Assembly (NCBI GenBank): GCA_022819825.1
Contig: JAJEGM010000048.1
Span: 62,001-126,000 of the forward strand
DNA length: 64,000 nucleotides
Reading direction: 5' to 3'
DNA from: Acidimicrobiia bacterium
Lineage (GTDB): Bacteria > Actinomycetota > Acidimicrobiia > Acidimicrobiales > Bin134
Part shown: positions 55,310 through 64,000 of the stretch, piece after piece
How the letters are laid out: each line of letters begins with the position of its first letter
Numbering within the stretch: the first letter of the stretch is position 1
The notes under the pieces: generated by a model
What the model was told of the DNA's origin: nothing
What the model saw: only the letters and a program-made list of their open reading frames with translations
Databases searched by the model: none
Translations under genes and position numbers: made by a program

Positions 55310-57832
55310 ATGCCGCAAATCGGTCGTTTCGCCGTTGCCCTGCTCGCTGCCGCCACGCTGGTTGTCTCGCTCTGCGCATTGCAGGCCAGCGCCGAGGAAC
55401 ATGAGAACGAGGCGGACTCCGCGAACGACCGCGAGGCGCTGGTCGCCCTCTACGAGGCCACCGGCGGAGACGACTGGAGCGACTCGAGCGGCTGGCTCGA
55501 CGACGGGCCGCTGGGCGGCTGGTACGGCGTCACCGTCGACGAAGACGATCGGGTCACCGGCCTGTCGTTGGCGTCCAATGGATTGGTGGGGGAGCTTCCG
55601 GCTGGGCTCGGCAGCCTCGAGTACCTTGAATCACTCGACTTGGGGAACAACGAACTGGTAGGCGAGCTGCCTTCCGAGCTCGGTGGCCTTTCCAACCTCG
55701 TCGAACTGGATCTTCAGAACAACCGCCTAGAGCGCAACATTCCCGCTGAGTTGGGCGAGCTTTCCCATCTCACGGTGCTCGACCTCAAGTACAACGGACT
55801 TTGGGGGCCGCTCCCGGCAGAACTCGGTCAATTGAGCGAGCTTCGCATCCTGGACTTGCGGGGCAACGTGTTGTCGGGCGAGATCCCCGCCGAGTTCGGC
55901 GATCTCTCCGAGCTCACCCACCTGATGATGCGGTTCAACGGACTGTCGGGGGAGATTCCCGGGGAGTTGGGCGACTTGGGTCGGCTGGAGTGGCTGGATC
56001 TCAGCAACAACCGGTTGTCGGGGGAGATTCCCGGGGAGTTGGGCGACTTGGGTCAGCTGGAGTGGCTGGATCTCAGCAACAACAAGCTGTCGGGGTCGAT
56101 CCCGGGTGAGCTTGCCGACCTCTCCCGACTACGGCATCTGAGCTTGACGGCCAACGGGTTGTCGGGGGCGATTCCGGCTGCGCTCAGTCGCCTCACCGAG
56201 CTGAGGCACCTGTCGTTGTCGGCCAACCAATTGTCAGGGGGGATTTCCTACCGGCTGGGCCGGCTCGAGAACCTTCAAGAGCTGCGGCTCGGCCACAACA
56301 ATCTCACGGGCCGGATCCCCCCCGAACTGGGCAGATTGGGAGGCCTTCGCCAGCTGTGGCTGGAGGACAACGACCTGTCAGGGGAGATTCCCGCTCGATT
56401 GGGCAATCTGGTCGGGTTGAGGCAGCTGGATCTGCAAGGCAATCAGCTGTCGGGGGGCATTCCTGCTGAATTAGGCAACCTGACAAAGCTGAGGCAGCTG
56501 GATCTGCATGGCAATCAGCTGTCGGGGGGCATTCCTGCCGAACTGGGCAACCTGGTGGCCTTGGAGGATGTCGACCTCAGCAACAACTGGCTGTCGGGCC
56601 CGATTCCTGAGGGCCTTGCCACGATGACCGGGCTGGAAAGCCTGTTGCTGCACGACAACGTGTTGTCGGGGGAGATTCCTTCGGACATCGGTGGTTTGGG
56701 CCGGTTGGAGGTGTTGGATCTCTCCAATAATCGATTGTCGGGGGAGATTCCGGCGGGGATCGGCGGCTCGACCCGGCTCACCGTGTTGGATCTGTCCAAC
56801 AACCGGCTCACCGGGGAGATTCCGGAAGGTCTGGGAAGGCTGAATCGCTTGGAGTACCTGGACCTGCGGAGCAACCGGCTTTCCGGCAATGTGCCGGAGG
56901 GCCTCGCCCACCTCTGGTCGCTGACCCACCTGCTGCTTCGGGACAACCAGCTGTCAGGGGAGATTCCCCCTTCCCTCGGAGGACTTGAGAAACTCCAGTG
57001 GCTCGATCTGAGCATCAACTTCTTGTCGGGGGAGATCCCCGCTGAACTGGGGCAGCTTGCCGACCTCCAGGCGCTGTATCTGAGCTACAACCGGCTCACT
57101 GGCGAGATGCCCCCTGAGTTGGGCGAGCTGTCGAATCTGAAGCACCTGATGATCCGCCGCAACCAGTTGGAGGGGGAGATCCCCGCTGAACTCGGCCAGT
57201 TGGCCGATCTGGAGCGGCTCAACCTGTGGGCCAATCAGCTCTCGGGGGAGATTCCCGCCGAGTTGGGCCAGATCGCCAACCTCACAAGACTGGACCTCGA
57301 CGACAACGAGCTTTCGGGGGAGATTCCCGCCGAACTCGGCAACCTCGTCAAACTGAGGGAGCTGTGGCTGAACGGCAATCAGTTGACGGGCGAGATTCCC
57401 GCTGAATTGGGCAACTTGATCAATTTGAGGCGGCTGTTCCTCGACGGCAATCAGTTGACGGGCGAGATTCCCGCCGAGCTGGGCAATCTCAGCAGTCTCA
57501 CGCGCCTGTGGCTGAACGGCAATCAGTTGACGGGCGGGATTCCCGGCGAGCTGGGCAATCTCAGCGAGCTGGCGTACTTGTATATCGGCGACAACCAGTT
57601 GACGGGTGAGATCCCTGTTGAGCTGGGCAATCTCAGCAATTTGACGCATGTGTACATCGGCGACAATCAACTGACCGGCGAGATTCCCGCTGAGTTGGGC
57701 GCTCTAGGCAAGCTTGTGAATCTGTTCATCAGCGGCAATCAGCTCACAGGCTGCCTACCCGCCGCCTGGCAGTCAGCCGATCTCAAGGGCAACGATCTAG
57801 AGCTACTCGACCTTGCGTTCTGCGAGGAGTGA
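55310..57832 (+). CDS. Exported plant-type leucine-rich repeat protein (30 tandem 24-residue LRRs)
   Basis: Signal peptide; N-terminal cap DREALVALYEATGGDDWSDSSGWLDDGPLGGWYGV; repeats LDLSNNRLSGEIPAELGNLxxLxx. Confidence 0.94.
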   Translation: MPQIGRFAVALLAAATLVVSLCALQASAEEHENEADSANDREALVALYEATGGDDWSDSSGWLDDGPLGGWYGVTVDEDDRVTGLSLASNGLVGELPAGLGSLEYLESLDLGNNELVGELPSELGGLSNLVELDLQNNRLERNIPAELGELSHLTVLDLKYNGLWGPLPAELGQLSELRILDLRGNVLSGEIPAEFGDLSELTHLMMRFNGLSGEIPGELGDLGRLEWLDLSNNRLSGEIPGELGDLGQLEWLDLSNNKLSGSIPGELADLSRLRHLSLTANGLSGAIPAALSRLTELRHLSLSANQLSGGISYRLGRLENLQELRLGHNNLTGRIPPELGRLGGLRQLWLEDNDLSGEIPARLGNLVGLRQLDLQGNQLSGGIPAELGNLTKLRQLDLHGNQLSGGIPAELGNLVALEDVDLSNNWLSGPIPEGLATMTGLESLLLHDNVLSGEIPSDIGGLGRLEVLDLSNNRLSGEIPAGIGGSTRLTVLDLSNNRLTGEIPEGLGRLNRLEYLDLRSNRLSGNVPEGLAHLWSLTHLLLRDNQLSGEIPPSLGGLEKLQWLDLSINFLSGEIPAELGQLADLQALYLSYNRLTGEMPPELGELSNLKHLMIRRNQLEGEIPAELGQLADLERLNLWANQLSGEIPAELGQIANLTRLDLDDNELSGEIPAELGNLVKLRELWLNGNQLTGEIPAELGNLINLRRLFLDGNQLTGEIPAELGNLSSLTRLWLNGNQLTGGIPGELGNLSELAYLYIGDNQLTGEIPVELGNLSNLTHVYIGDNQLTGEIPAELGALGKLVNLFISGNQLTGCLPAAWQSADLKGNDLELLDLAFCEE
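55562..57721 (+). repeat. 30 x 72-nt coding repeat array (LRRs)
   Basis: Residues 85-804 divide exactly into 30 x 24 aa; neighbouring copies at 55944-56015/56016-56087 are near-identical at DNA level. Confidence 0.92.
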
Positions 57833-57888
57833 AGACAGCCACCTCGGCAAATTTCAGGCCATTTCGCTCCCGACAAGCCATGAGCTGT

Positions 57889-58287
57889 TCAGATGTTTGA
57901 GGCTGGATGGATCTCCAGGTCGGTGTGACGAGCAAGTGCCGCAAAATCCCGGTCGCAGCACAGCAGGGGAAGGTCCGCCTTGATCGCCAGTGCAGCGATC
58001 AGGCAATCGGTGATTTTGCGAACGGTCTCGCCGCGACGTCGGCATGTTCGATAAAGCAGGGCAGCATGGTCGTAGTCGGCGGGTTCTGTCGGGACCACGG
58101 TGGCCCGGGCGAGCATGCCGCGCAACATCGCCAGATGGCGTTCGTCGCGGGCGCCGGCCAGTACCTCCATGCTGATTGCGTCACAGATGGCAGCGTCAGT
58201 TTCCAGCGCGGCGGCAACGGTATCGGCAGGTTCGCCGGGGGTATCCCGCAAGAACTCGACCCATGCAGACGTATCGATCAGGATCAT
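57889..58287 (-). CDS. vapC: PIN domain ribonuclease toxin (VapC family)
   Basis: MILIDTSAWVEFLRDTPGEPADTVAAALETDAAICDAISMEVLAG...DCLIAALAIKADLPLLCCDRDFAALARHTDLEIHP; ATG 58287 overlaps the antitoxin stop. Confidence 0.92.
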   Translation of the reverse strand: MILIDTSAWVEFLRDTPGEPADTVAAALETDAAICDAISMEVLAGARDERHLAMLRGMLARATVVPTEPADYDHAALLYRTCRRRGETVRKITDCLIAALAIKADLPLLCCDRDFAALARHTDLEIHPASNI

Positions 58288-58487
58288 GGAATCCGGCTGG
58301 CGCGCATCTCCTCCAGATCGCCGTCCCACCCGCTGCCGCGCAACGAAAGCGCCTCATCAAGATCAAGAGGCTCAGCGGCCAGTCGACGAAGAGCCAGGTT
58401 GACGGCCTCTCGCTTGGTTTTCAGCCCGTAGCGAGCCATGACGGCGGTACAGGCCTTGGCGTCGATCTCTATGTTGGTGCGTACCAT
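58284..58487 (-). CDS. vapB: VapB family antitoxin
   Basis: MVRTNIEIDAKACTAVMARYGLKTKREAVNLALRRLAAEPLDLDEALSLRGSGWDGDLEEMR; directly upstream of vapC with ATGA overlap. Confidence 0.9.
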   Translation of the reverse strand: MVRTNIEIDAKACTAVMARYGLKTKREAVNLALRRLAAEPLDLDEALSLRGSGWDGDLEEMRASRIP

Positions 58488-58503
58488 ACACCAAGTATAC
58501 ACC
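58486..58503. promoter_or_regulatory. Direct-repeat candidate operator at vapBC start
   Basis: ATACACC at 58486-58492 and 58497-58503 (GGTGTAT on the coding strand), 11 nt apart, enclosing the GTATAC palindrome at 58495-58500. Confidence 0.4.
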
Positions 58504-58570
58504 TTTTGGATTGCACCGATGACGCCGACACAGCAACAGATGCGGTGGTGGGATCGGTAGCATCGATTCG

Positions 58571-60610
58571 GTGAGCAGTTCGGGGGACGCAGCCTTTCGG
58601 ATGGTGTCGTCGTTCGAGCCGGCCGGGGATCAGCCCAAGGCCATCGCTGCGCTCTCAGAGGGGTTGGAGCGGGGCGACCGGTTCCAGACGCTGTTGGGCA
58701 TAACCGGATCGGGCAAGAGCGCCACCGTGGCCTGGACCATCGAGCAGGTGCAGCGACCCACCCTGGTGCTGGCGCCCAACAAGTCGCTGGCCGCCCAGTT
58801 GGCCAACGAGATGCGGGAGTTCTTCCCCGACAACCGGGTGGAGTACTTCGTGTCGTATTACGACTACTACCAGCCCGAGGCCTACATGCCGGCCTCCGAC
58901 ACCTACATCGAGAAGGACTCGTCGGTGAACGACGAGATCGACCGGCTGCGCCACTCCACCACCGAGGCGCTGTTGACCCGGCGGGACGTGATCGTGGTGG
59001 CGTCGGTGTCGTGCATCTACGGGTTGGGCGGCCCCGACGAGTACAAGAACCTGCTGTGCATCGCCAAAGCGGGCCAGAGCTACGACCAGCGCGACCTGCT
59101 GCGGCGGCTGGTGGACATGCAGTACGAGCGCAACGACACCAACTTGGTGCGGGGCCGGTTCCGGGTACGGGGCGACGTCATCGAGGTCCACCCGGCGTAT
59201 GAGGAGTTTGTGGTTCGCATCCAATTGTTCGGCGACGAGGTGGAGCAAATCACCACCGTCGACCCGGTGACCGGGGAACGGCTCCACACCCTGAGCGAGG
59301 TGGTGGTGTTCCCGGCCACCCACTATGTGGCTGGCGACGAGCGGATGCGCCAGGCCATTGAGGGCATAGAGGCTGAACTCCAAGAGCGGCTGGCCTACTT
59401 CGACAAGGAGGGGAAGCTGCTGGAGGCCCAGCGGCTGCGGATGCGCACCACCTACGACCTGGAGATGATGCAGGAGATCGGCTTCTGCAACGGCATCGAG
59501 AACTACTCCCGCCACATCGACGGCCGGGCCCCCGGTGAGCGGCCCTACACCCTGCTGGACTACTTCCCCGACGACTTCATCACTGTGATCGACGAATCCC
59601 ACGTGGCCGTGCCTCAGCTTCACGGCCAGTTTGAGGGCGACCGCAGTCGCAAGAACACGCTGGTGGACCACGGCTTTCGGCTGCCCTCTGCGGTGGACAA
59701 CCGCCCGCTGCGGTTCGAGGAGGTCATGGAGCGAGTGGGCCAAGTGGTGTTTCTATCGGCCACCCCCAGCGACTACGAGATCAGCGTCTCCGATCAGGTG
59801 GTGGAGCAGATCGTGCGCCCCACCGGGCTGGTGGACCCCGAGGTGCAAGTACGCCCCACCAAGGGCCAGATCGACGACTTGATGAAGCTCATCGAAGACC
59901 GCACCGAGGCGAGTCAGCGGGTGCTAGTGACCACCTTGACCAAGAAGATGGCCGAGGATCTCACCGAGTACCTGCTGGAGCTGGGGGTGCGGGTCCGCTA
60001 CTTGCACAGCGAGGTGGACACCATCGAGCGGATCGAGATCCTGCGCGACCTGCGGCTCGGGGAGTTCGACGTGCTGGTGGGGATCAATCTGCTGAGGGAG
60101 GGCTTGGATCTGCCCGAAGTGTCTCTGGTGGCCATTCTCGATGCCGACAAGGAGGGGTTCCTGCGCAGCGAGACCTCGCTTATCCAGACCATCGGCCGGG
60201 CGGCCCGCAATGTGGACGGCCAGGTGGTCATGTACGCCGACATGGTGACCGATTCCATGAGACGGGCGATCTCAGAAACCCACCGCCGCCGGGGATTGCA
60301 ACAGGCCTTTAACGAGCAGCACGGCATCAACCCTCAAACCATCCGCAAGGCGGTCAGCGACATTCTGGCCGAGTTACGCCCGGCCGAGGACGGAGTGCCC
60401 ATTCCCGGCGGGGCCCAGCGCTCCCGTTCGATGGATCAGTCTCGGCGCCGCCCCGAGGTGATCGACTTGGACACCGGCGGCATCGAGCGCCTCATTCACA
60501 CCCTCACCGAGGAGATGAACGACGCCGCCGCCGAGCTGAAATTCGAGTACGCCGCTCGCCTGCGAGACGAGATCAAAGACTTGCAGCGCGACCTGCGGGC
60601 AATGGTCTAA
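58571..60610 (+). CDS. uvrB: UvrABC system protein B
   Basis: [93 protein letters not shown]. Confidence 0.98.
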   Translation: MSSSGDAAFRMVSSFEPAGDQPKAIAALSEGLERGDRFQTLLGITGSGKSATVAWTIEQVQRPTLVLAPNKSLAAQLANEMREFFPDNRVEYFVSYYDYYQPEAYMPASDTYIEKDSSVNDEIDRLRHSTTEALLTRRDVIVVASVSCIYGLGGPDEYKNLLCIAKAGQSYDQRDLLRRLVDMQYERNDTNLVRGRFRVRGDVIEVHPAYEEFVVRIQLFGDEVEQITTVDPVTGERLHTLSEVVVFPATHYVAGDERMRQAIEGIEAELQERLAYFDKEGKLLEAQRLRMRTTYDLEMMQEIGFCNGIENYSRHIDGRAPGERPYTLLDYFPDDFITVIDESHVAVPQLHGQFEGDRSRKNTLVDHGFRLPSAVDNRPLRFEEVMERVGQVVFLSATPSDYEISVSDQVVEQIVRPTGLVDPEVQVRPTKGQIDDLMKLIEDRTEASQRVLVTTLTKKMAEDLTEYLLELGVRVRYLHSEVDTIERIEILRDLRLGEFDVLVGINLLREGLDLPEVSLVAILDADKEGFLRSETSLIQTIGRAARNVDGQVVMYADMVTDSMRRAISETHRRRGLQQAFNEQHGINPQTIRKAVSDILAELRPAEDGVPIPGGAQRSRSMDQSRRRPEVIDLDTGGIERLIHTLTEEMNDAAAELKFEYAARLRDEIKDLQRDLRAMV

Positions 60611-60622
60611 GGGTCCCCTTCG

Positions 60623-62602
60623 TCAGATCTCCCGGCCGACCCGGGCTCCGGCGTGTATGGCGGCCATGATGCTGTTGGTGCCGTTGACGTCGCCCACCAG
60701 GTGCAGGTTGAAGCGGGGTGCGTTGGATTGTTCATCCACTTCCGAGCGCAGGTGGTCGGCCAGGCCGCTATTGCAGTCGTGGTAGCTAACGATTACTACA
60801 GTGTCGGCCTCGAAGCTCCTCTCGGTGTAGGTGCCCAGGTCGCGGACCACAACACCCTCGGGCGTGATCTCCCGGAGCGCCACTGCGGGGGTGAAGGAAA
60901 ATGGTCCGCTGAACAGCCGTTCCCGGCTGGCTTCCACGGTGGCGGCTGGATACAGGATCGTCGCGCCAAGCTGCTCGTGGCGGCTGAGGAAGGTCACCTG
61001 TGCGCCCGCCGCTATCAGGGCATCGCACACCGAGATGGCCTCGAAGGTGCCGGTGTCGTCGTACACCACTGCCCTTTGGCCGATATCAGCTCGGCCGCCG
61101 AAGCCCAGCACTTCCCAACTTGTGTAAACGTGGGGCAGGTCGGCGCCGGGGACCGATGTTGATGGCGCGGAGATCTGGAAGCCCCGGCGGGGGGTGGTGC
61201 CGGTGGCGATTACCAGCTCGTCGGGCCGCTCCTCGGCCACTATGTCGGGATCGACGGGGGAGCGGAGCTTCACGGTCACGCCGAGGCGGTCGAGCTCGTC
61301 GGTCAAGAAGGCGGTGATTGCCCCCAAGTCGGATCGGGGCGGGGCTGAGGCCGCCATGCGTACCTGGCCGCCCAAATCGCCGGTCATCTCGTAGAGGATC
61401 ACATCGTGGCCTCGCAGGGCCGCAGTGCGAGCTGCCTCGAGACCGGCTGGGCCGCCGCCAGCCACGAGCACCCGCTTGGGCTCGGCCACCCTGTCGAGTG
61501 GCTCGAACGGCACCTTGGTCTCCTGGCCGGCCGCGGTGTTGACCACACAGCGCATCTTTCCGGCCACCATGAATCGGGCCACACAGCCCACCGAGGTGCC
61601 GATGCAGGGGCGGATCTCGCTTTCCCGGCCGTCGCGGGCTTTGGCAACCAAGTCGGGGTCGGCGATCATCCCCCGCACGATGGACACCAGATCGGCCACA
61701 CCGCTCTGGATGAGGTGCTCGGCGTGGTCGAGGGTGGTGATGCGGCCGGTGACGATGGTGGGAACATCCACCGCCTTGGTGACCACCTCGCTGGTGGGCA
61801 CCTCGTAGCCCAGTCCCTCATCCAGCGTGGACAGCAGCCGGTGGAACCGCCAGTACGACGACAGCGACACATCGAGAAAGTCGATGTCGGGCTCCACCAG
61901 TTTGGCGATGGCGGCGGCTTCTTCGGGCTCGACGCCGCCTTCGATCTGGTCGTCGGCCGAGATGCGGATCCCAACGGGGAAGCCAGGGCTTGTCTCGGTT
62001 CGGATGGCAGCCAGGATCTCCCGCAGGAACCGGGTGCGGTTCTCCAAGCTGCCCCCGTAGTCGTCGTCTCGCAGGTTGGTGGCGGGGGAGAGGAACTGGC
62101 CGATCAGATAGCCGTGGGCACCGTGGAGTTCCACCCCGTCGAGCCCGCCCTGCTCGCACCGACGGGCCGCGGTGGCGAACGCCTCCACCAACTCGTCGAT
62201 CATGGCCTGGGTCAGCTCCTGGGGGACCACTCCCACCATCGGGCTGGGGATGGCGCTGGGGGCCAACGGCTGCTGGAAGTTCTGGAGCGACCGCTGCTCG
62301 ATGGCCGCGCCCCCGTGCCAAAGCTGCTGGAACACCTTGCCGCCGGCGGCGTGCAGGCGGGTGGCCATCTCCTCGTAGAACGGGAGCACTTTGTCGGTGA
62401 ACACGGGGATGTCGGTGGGCGATGAGGGATGGACCCCGGCGATCTGGAGAACGGTGAGCGCCGCGCCGCCTTTGGCCCGGGCCTCGTGGTAGGCGATCAG
62501 GTCTTCGCCGACCGCGCCGGTGCTGTGGGCGGCCCGGACGATTCGATTGGGCAGCGCGCAGCCGCCGATGTCGAGCGGCTGGAACACGTTGGGGTAGGGC
62601 AT
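60623..62602 (-). CDS. NADH:flavin oxidoreductase of the 2,4-dienoyl-CoA reductase/Old Yellow Enzyme type with C-terminal pyridine-nucleotide domain
   Basis: MPYPNVFQPLDIGGCALPNRIVRAAHSTG, GLDGVELHGAHGYLIGQFLSPATNLRDDDYGGSLENRTRFLREIL, RPCIGTSVGCVARFM, VLVAGGGPAGLEAARTAALRGHDVILYE. Confidence 0.95.
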   Translation of the reverse strand: MPYPNVFQPLDIGGCALPNRIVRAAHSTGAVGEDLIAYHEARAKGGAALTVLQIAGVHPSSPTDIPVFTDKVLPFYEEMATRLHAAGGKVFQQLWHGGAAIEQRSLQNFQQPLAPSAIPSPMVGVVPQELTQAMIDELVEAFATAARRCEQGGLDGVELHGAHGYLIGQFLSPATNLRDDDYGGSLENRTRFLREILAAIRTETSPGFPVGIRISADDQIEGGVEPEEAAAIAKLVEPDIDFLDVSLSSYWRFHRLLSTLDEGLGYEVPTSEVVTKAVDVPTIVTGRITTLDHAEHLIQSGVADLVSIVRGMIADPDLVAKARDGRESEIRPCIGTSVGCVARFMVAGKMRCVVNTAAGQETKVPFEPLDRVAEPKRVLVAGGGPAGLEAARTAALRGHDVILYEMTGDLGGQVRMAASAPPRSDLGAITAFLTDELDRLGVTVKLRSPVDPDIVAEERPDELVIATGTTPRRGFQISAPSTSVPGADLPHVYTSWEVLGFGGRADIGQRAVVYDDTGTFEAISVCDALIAAGAQVTFLSRHEQLGATILYPAATVEASRERLFSGPFSFTPAVALREITPEGVVVRDLGTYTERSFEADTVVIVSYHDCNSGLADHLRSEVDEQSNAPRFNLHLVGDVNGTNSIMAAIHAGARVGREI

Positions 62603-62682
62603 GGGGCTATTCGGGTCCCTTTTCTCCGACTCTTTCCATCTCTCCTGTCTCAATTGTCAGCGCGGGCCGATAAGTTCACTGC

Positions 62683-64000
62683 GTGGCCGACGAGATCGCC
62701 ATCCATGGTGCGCGTGAGCACAACCTGCGCGACGTCCATCTGACGATACCCCGCGACAAGCTCATCGTATTCACCGGCATATCCGGGTCGGGCAAGTCGT
62801 CGTTGGCCTTCGACACCATCTACGCCGAGGGGCAGCGCCGCTACGTGGAGTCGCTGTCGGCCTACGCCCGGCAGTTCCTGGGCCAGATGGACAAGCCCGA
62901 TGTGGACTTCATCGACGGCCTGTCGCCGGCCATCTCTATCGATCAGAAGAGCGCCTCCCGCAACCCTCGCTCCACGGTGGGGACCATCACCGAGGTGTAC
63001 GACTACCTGCGGCTGCTGTTCGCCCGCATCGGCATCCCCCACGATCCCGAGACCGGCGAACGCCTGGTGCGCCAGACCCCCCAGCAGATCGTGGATCGGG
63101 TGATGGAGATGGACGAGGGCGTCCGATTCCAGGTGCTGGCCCCGGTGGTAAGGGGGCGCAAGGGCACCTACGACACGCTGTTGGCCGAGTTGGCCTCCGA
63201 TGGGTTCGCCCGGGCCATCGTCGACGGTGATCTGATCGAGCTGGACAACGGCATCGACGACCTAGATCTGGCCCGTTATGAGATGCACAGCATCTCGGTG
63301 GTGGTCGACCGGCTGGTGATGCGGGAGGGCATCGAGCGCCGGCTCACCGAGTCGATGGAGACCGCCCTGGGCCTGGCTGAGGGTGTGGCCGAGCTGATGG
63401 TCATGCCCAAGGATGCCGACTCCGACGAGGAGCCCCAGACGATCACGTTTTCCCAGCACCTGTCCCGACCTTCCGACGGCAAGTCGTTCGAGGAGCTGGC
63501 CCCCCGCAACTTCTCCTTCAACTCGCCCTACGGGGCGTGCACGTCGTGCGACGGACTGGGGTCGGTGTTCGAAGTGGATCCCCAGCTGGTGATTCCCGAC
63601 CCCGACTTGAGCCTGGAAGACGGCGCCATCGCCCCGTGGGCCAAGGGCCACAACCAGTATTTCAAGCGCCTGGTGGAGTCGGTGGCCGAGGACCGGGACA
63701 TTCCCATGGACCAGCCGTGGGGGAGCCTGGATCGCCAGCACCACGACCTGCTGCTCTACGGCAAGGGCATCTCTGGCCAGCGCACCGAGGTCCGCTTCCG
63801 CAACCGCTATGGCCGGGTCCGCCGCTACAACGCCCGTTACGAAGGCGTGATCCCCTATCTCCAGCGCCGCCACAGCGAGTCGGACTCCGACGCCGTGCGG
63901 ACCCAGATCGAGGGGTACATGCGGGAGGTGGACTGCTCGACATGCCACGGTGCCCGGCTCAATCCACTTGCGTTGGCGGTGACCGTGGACGGCCGCACAA
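62683..64000 (+). CDS. uvrA: UvrABC system protein A, 3'-truncated by window end
   Basis: VADEIAIHGAREHNLRDVHLTIPRDKLIVFTGISGSGKSSLAFDTIYAEGQRRYVESLSAYARQFLGQMDKPDVDFIDGLSPAISIDQKSASRNPRSTVGTITEVYDYLRLLFAR; GTG start, open to the window end. Confidence 0.98.
   Translation, partial: MADEIAIHGAREHNLRDVHLTIPRDKLIVFTGISGSGKSSLAFDTIYAEGQRRYVESLSAYARQFLGQMDKPDVDFIDGLSPAISIDQKSASRNPRSTVGTITEVYDYLRLLFARIGIPHDPETGERLVRQTPQQIVDRVMEMDEGVRFQVLAPVVRGRKGTYDTLLAELASDGFARAIVDGDLIELDNGIDDLDLARYEMHSISVVVDRLVMREGIERRLTESMETALGLAEGVAELMVMPKDADSDEEPQTITFSQHLSRPSDGKSFEELAPRNFSFNSPYGACTSCDGLGSVFEVDPQLVIPDPDLSLEDGAIAPWAKGHNQYFKRLVESVAEDRDIPMDQPWGSLDRQHHDLLLYGKGISGQRTEVRFRNRYGRVRRYNARYEGVIPYLQRRHSESDSDAVRTQIEGYMREVDCSTCHGARLNPLALAVTVDGRT

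Noticed and set aside
55562-57721. CRISPR-like periodicity at 72 nt
   Set aside because: Period is fully coding and explained by 24-residue LRRs.

Overview
High-GC actinobacterial chromosome segment, probably Acidimicrobiia-like (inference from gene content). Housekeeping loci dominate: bpa/pafE, dnaE, a menA/menG/mshD/nth group, a his-trp supercluster (hisD-C-B-H-A-F, hisI, trpE, ygfZ, trpF, trpB, trpA), hup, a fab cluster (fabZ; fabD-H-G-acpP-F), tRNA-Leu(CAA), ppk2, an ANTAR regulator-polA-rpsA block, uvrB and a 3'-truncated uvrA. Accessory content comprises three exported repeat proteins (FN3, RCC1-like, plant-type LRR), a VapBC pair and a thiolase/DUF35 redox cluster. The strongest non-routine signal is at 36497-36961. 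A Bcp-type peroxiredoxin reading frame is interrupted by one in-frame TGA exactly at the peroxidatic Cys position (TPG-TGA-TNQA), with a compact hairpin about 20 nt downstream. This is a candidate selenoprotein that standard ORF calling truncates. Other points: FabD fused to a lipoyl/biotinyl-like tail, a dedicated TrpF beside a HisA-like (not PriA-like) HisA, a xanthine/uracil-type permease with an extra cytosolic domain, a duplicated four-Cys D-x-D-x-DG domain, and a duplicated start region upstream of bpa. All family calls come from reading the sequence by eye; no searches were run.
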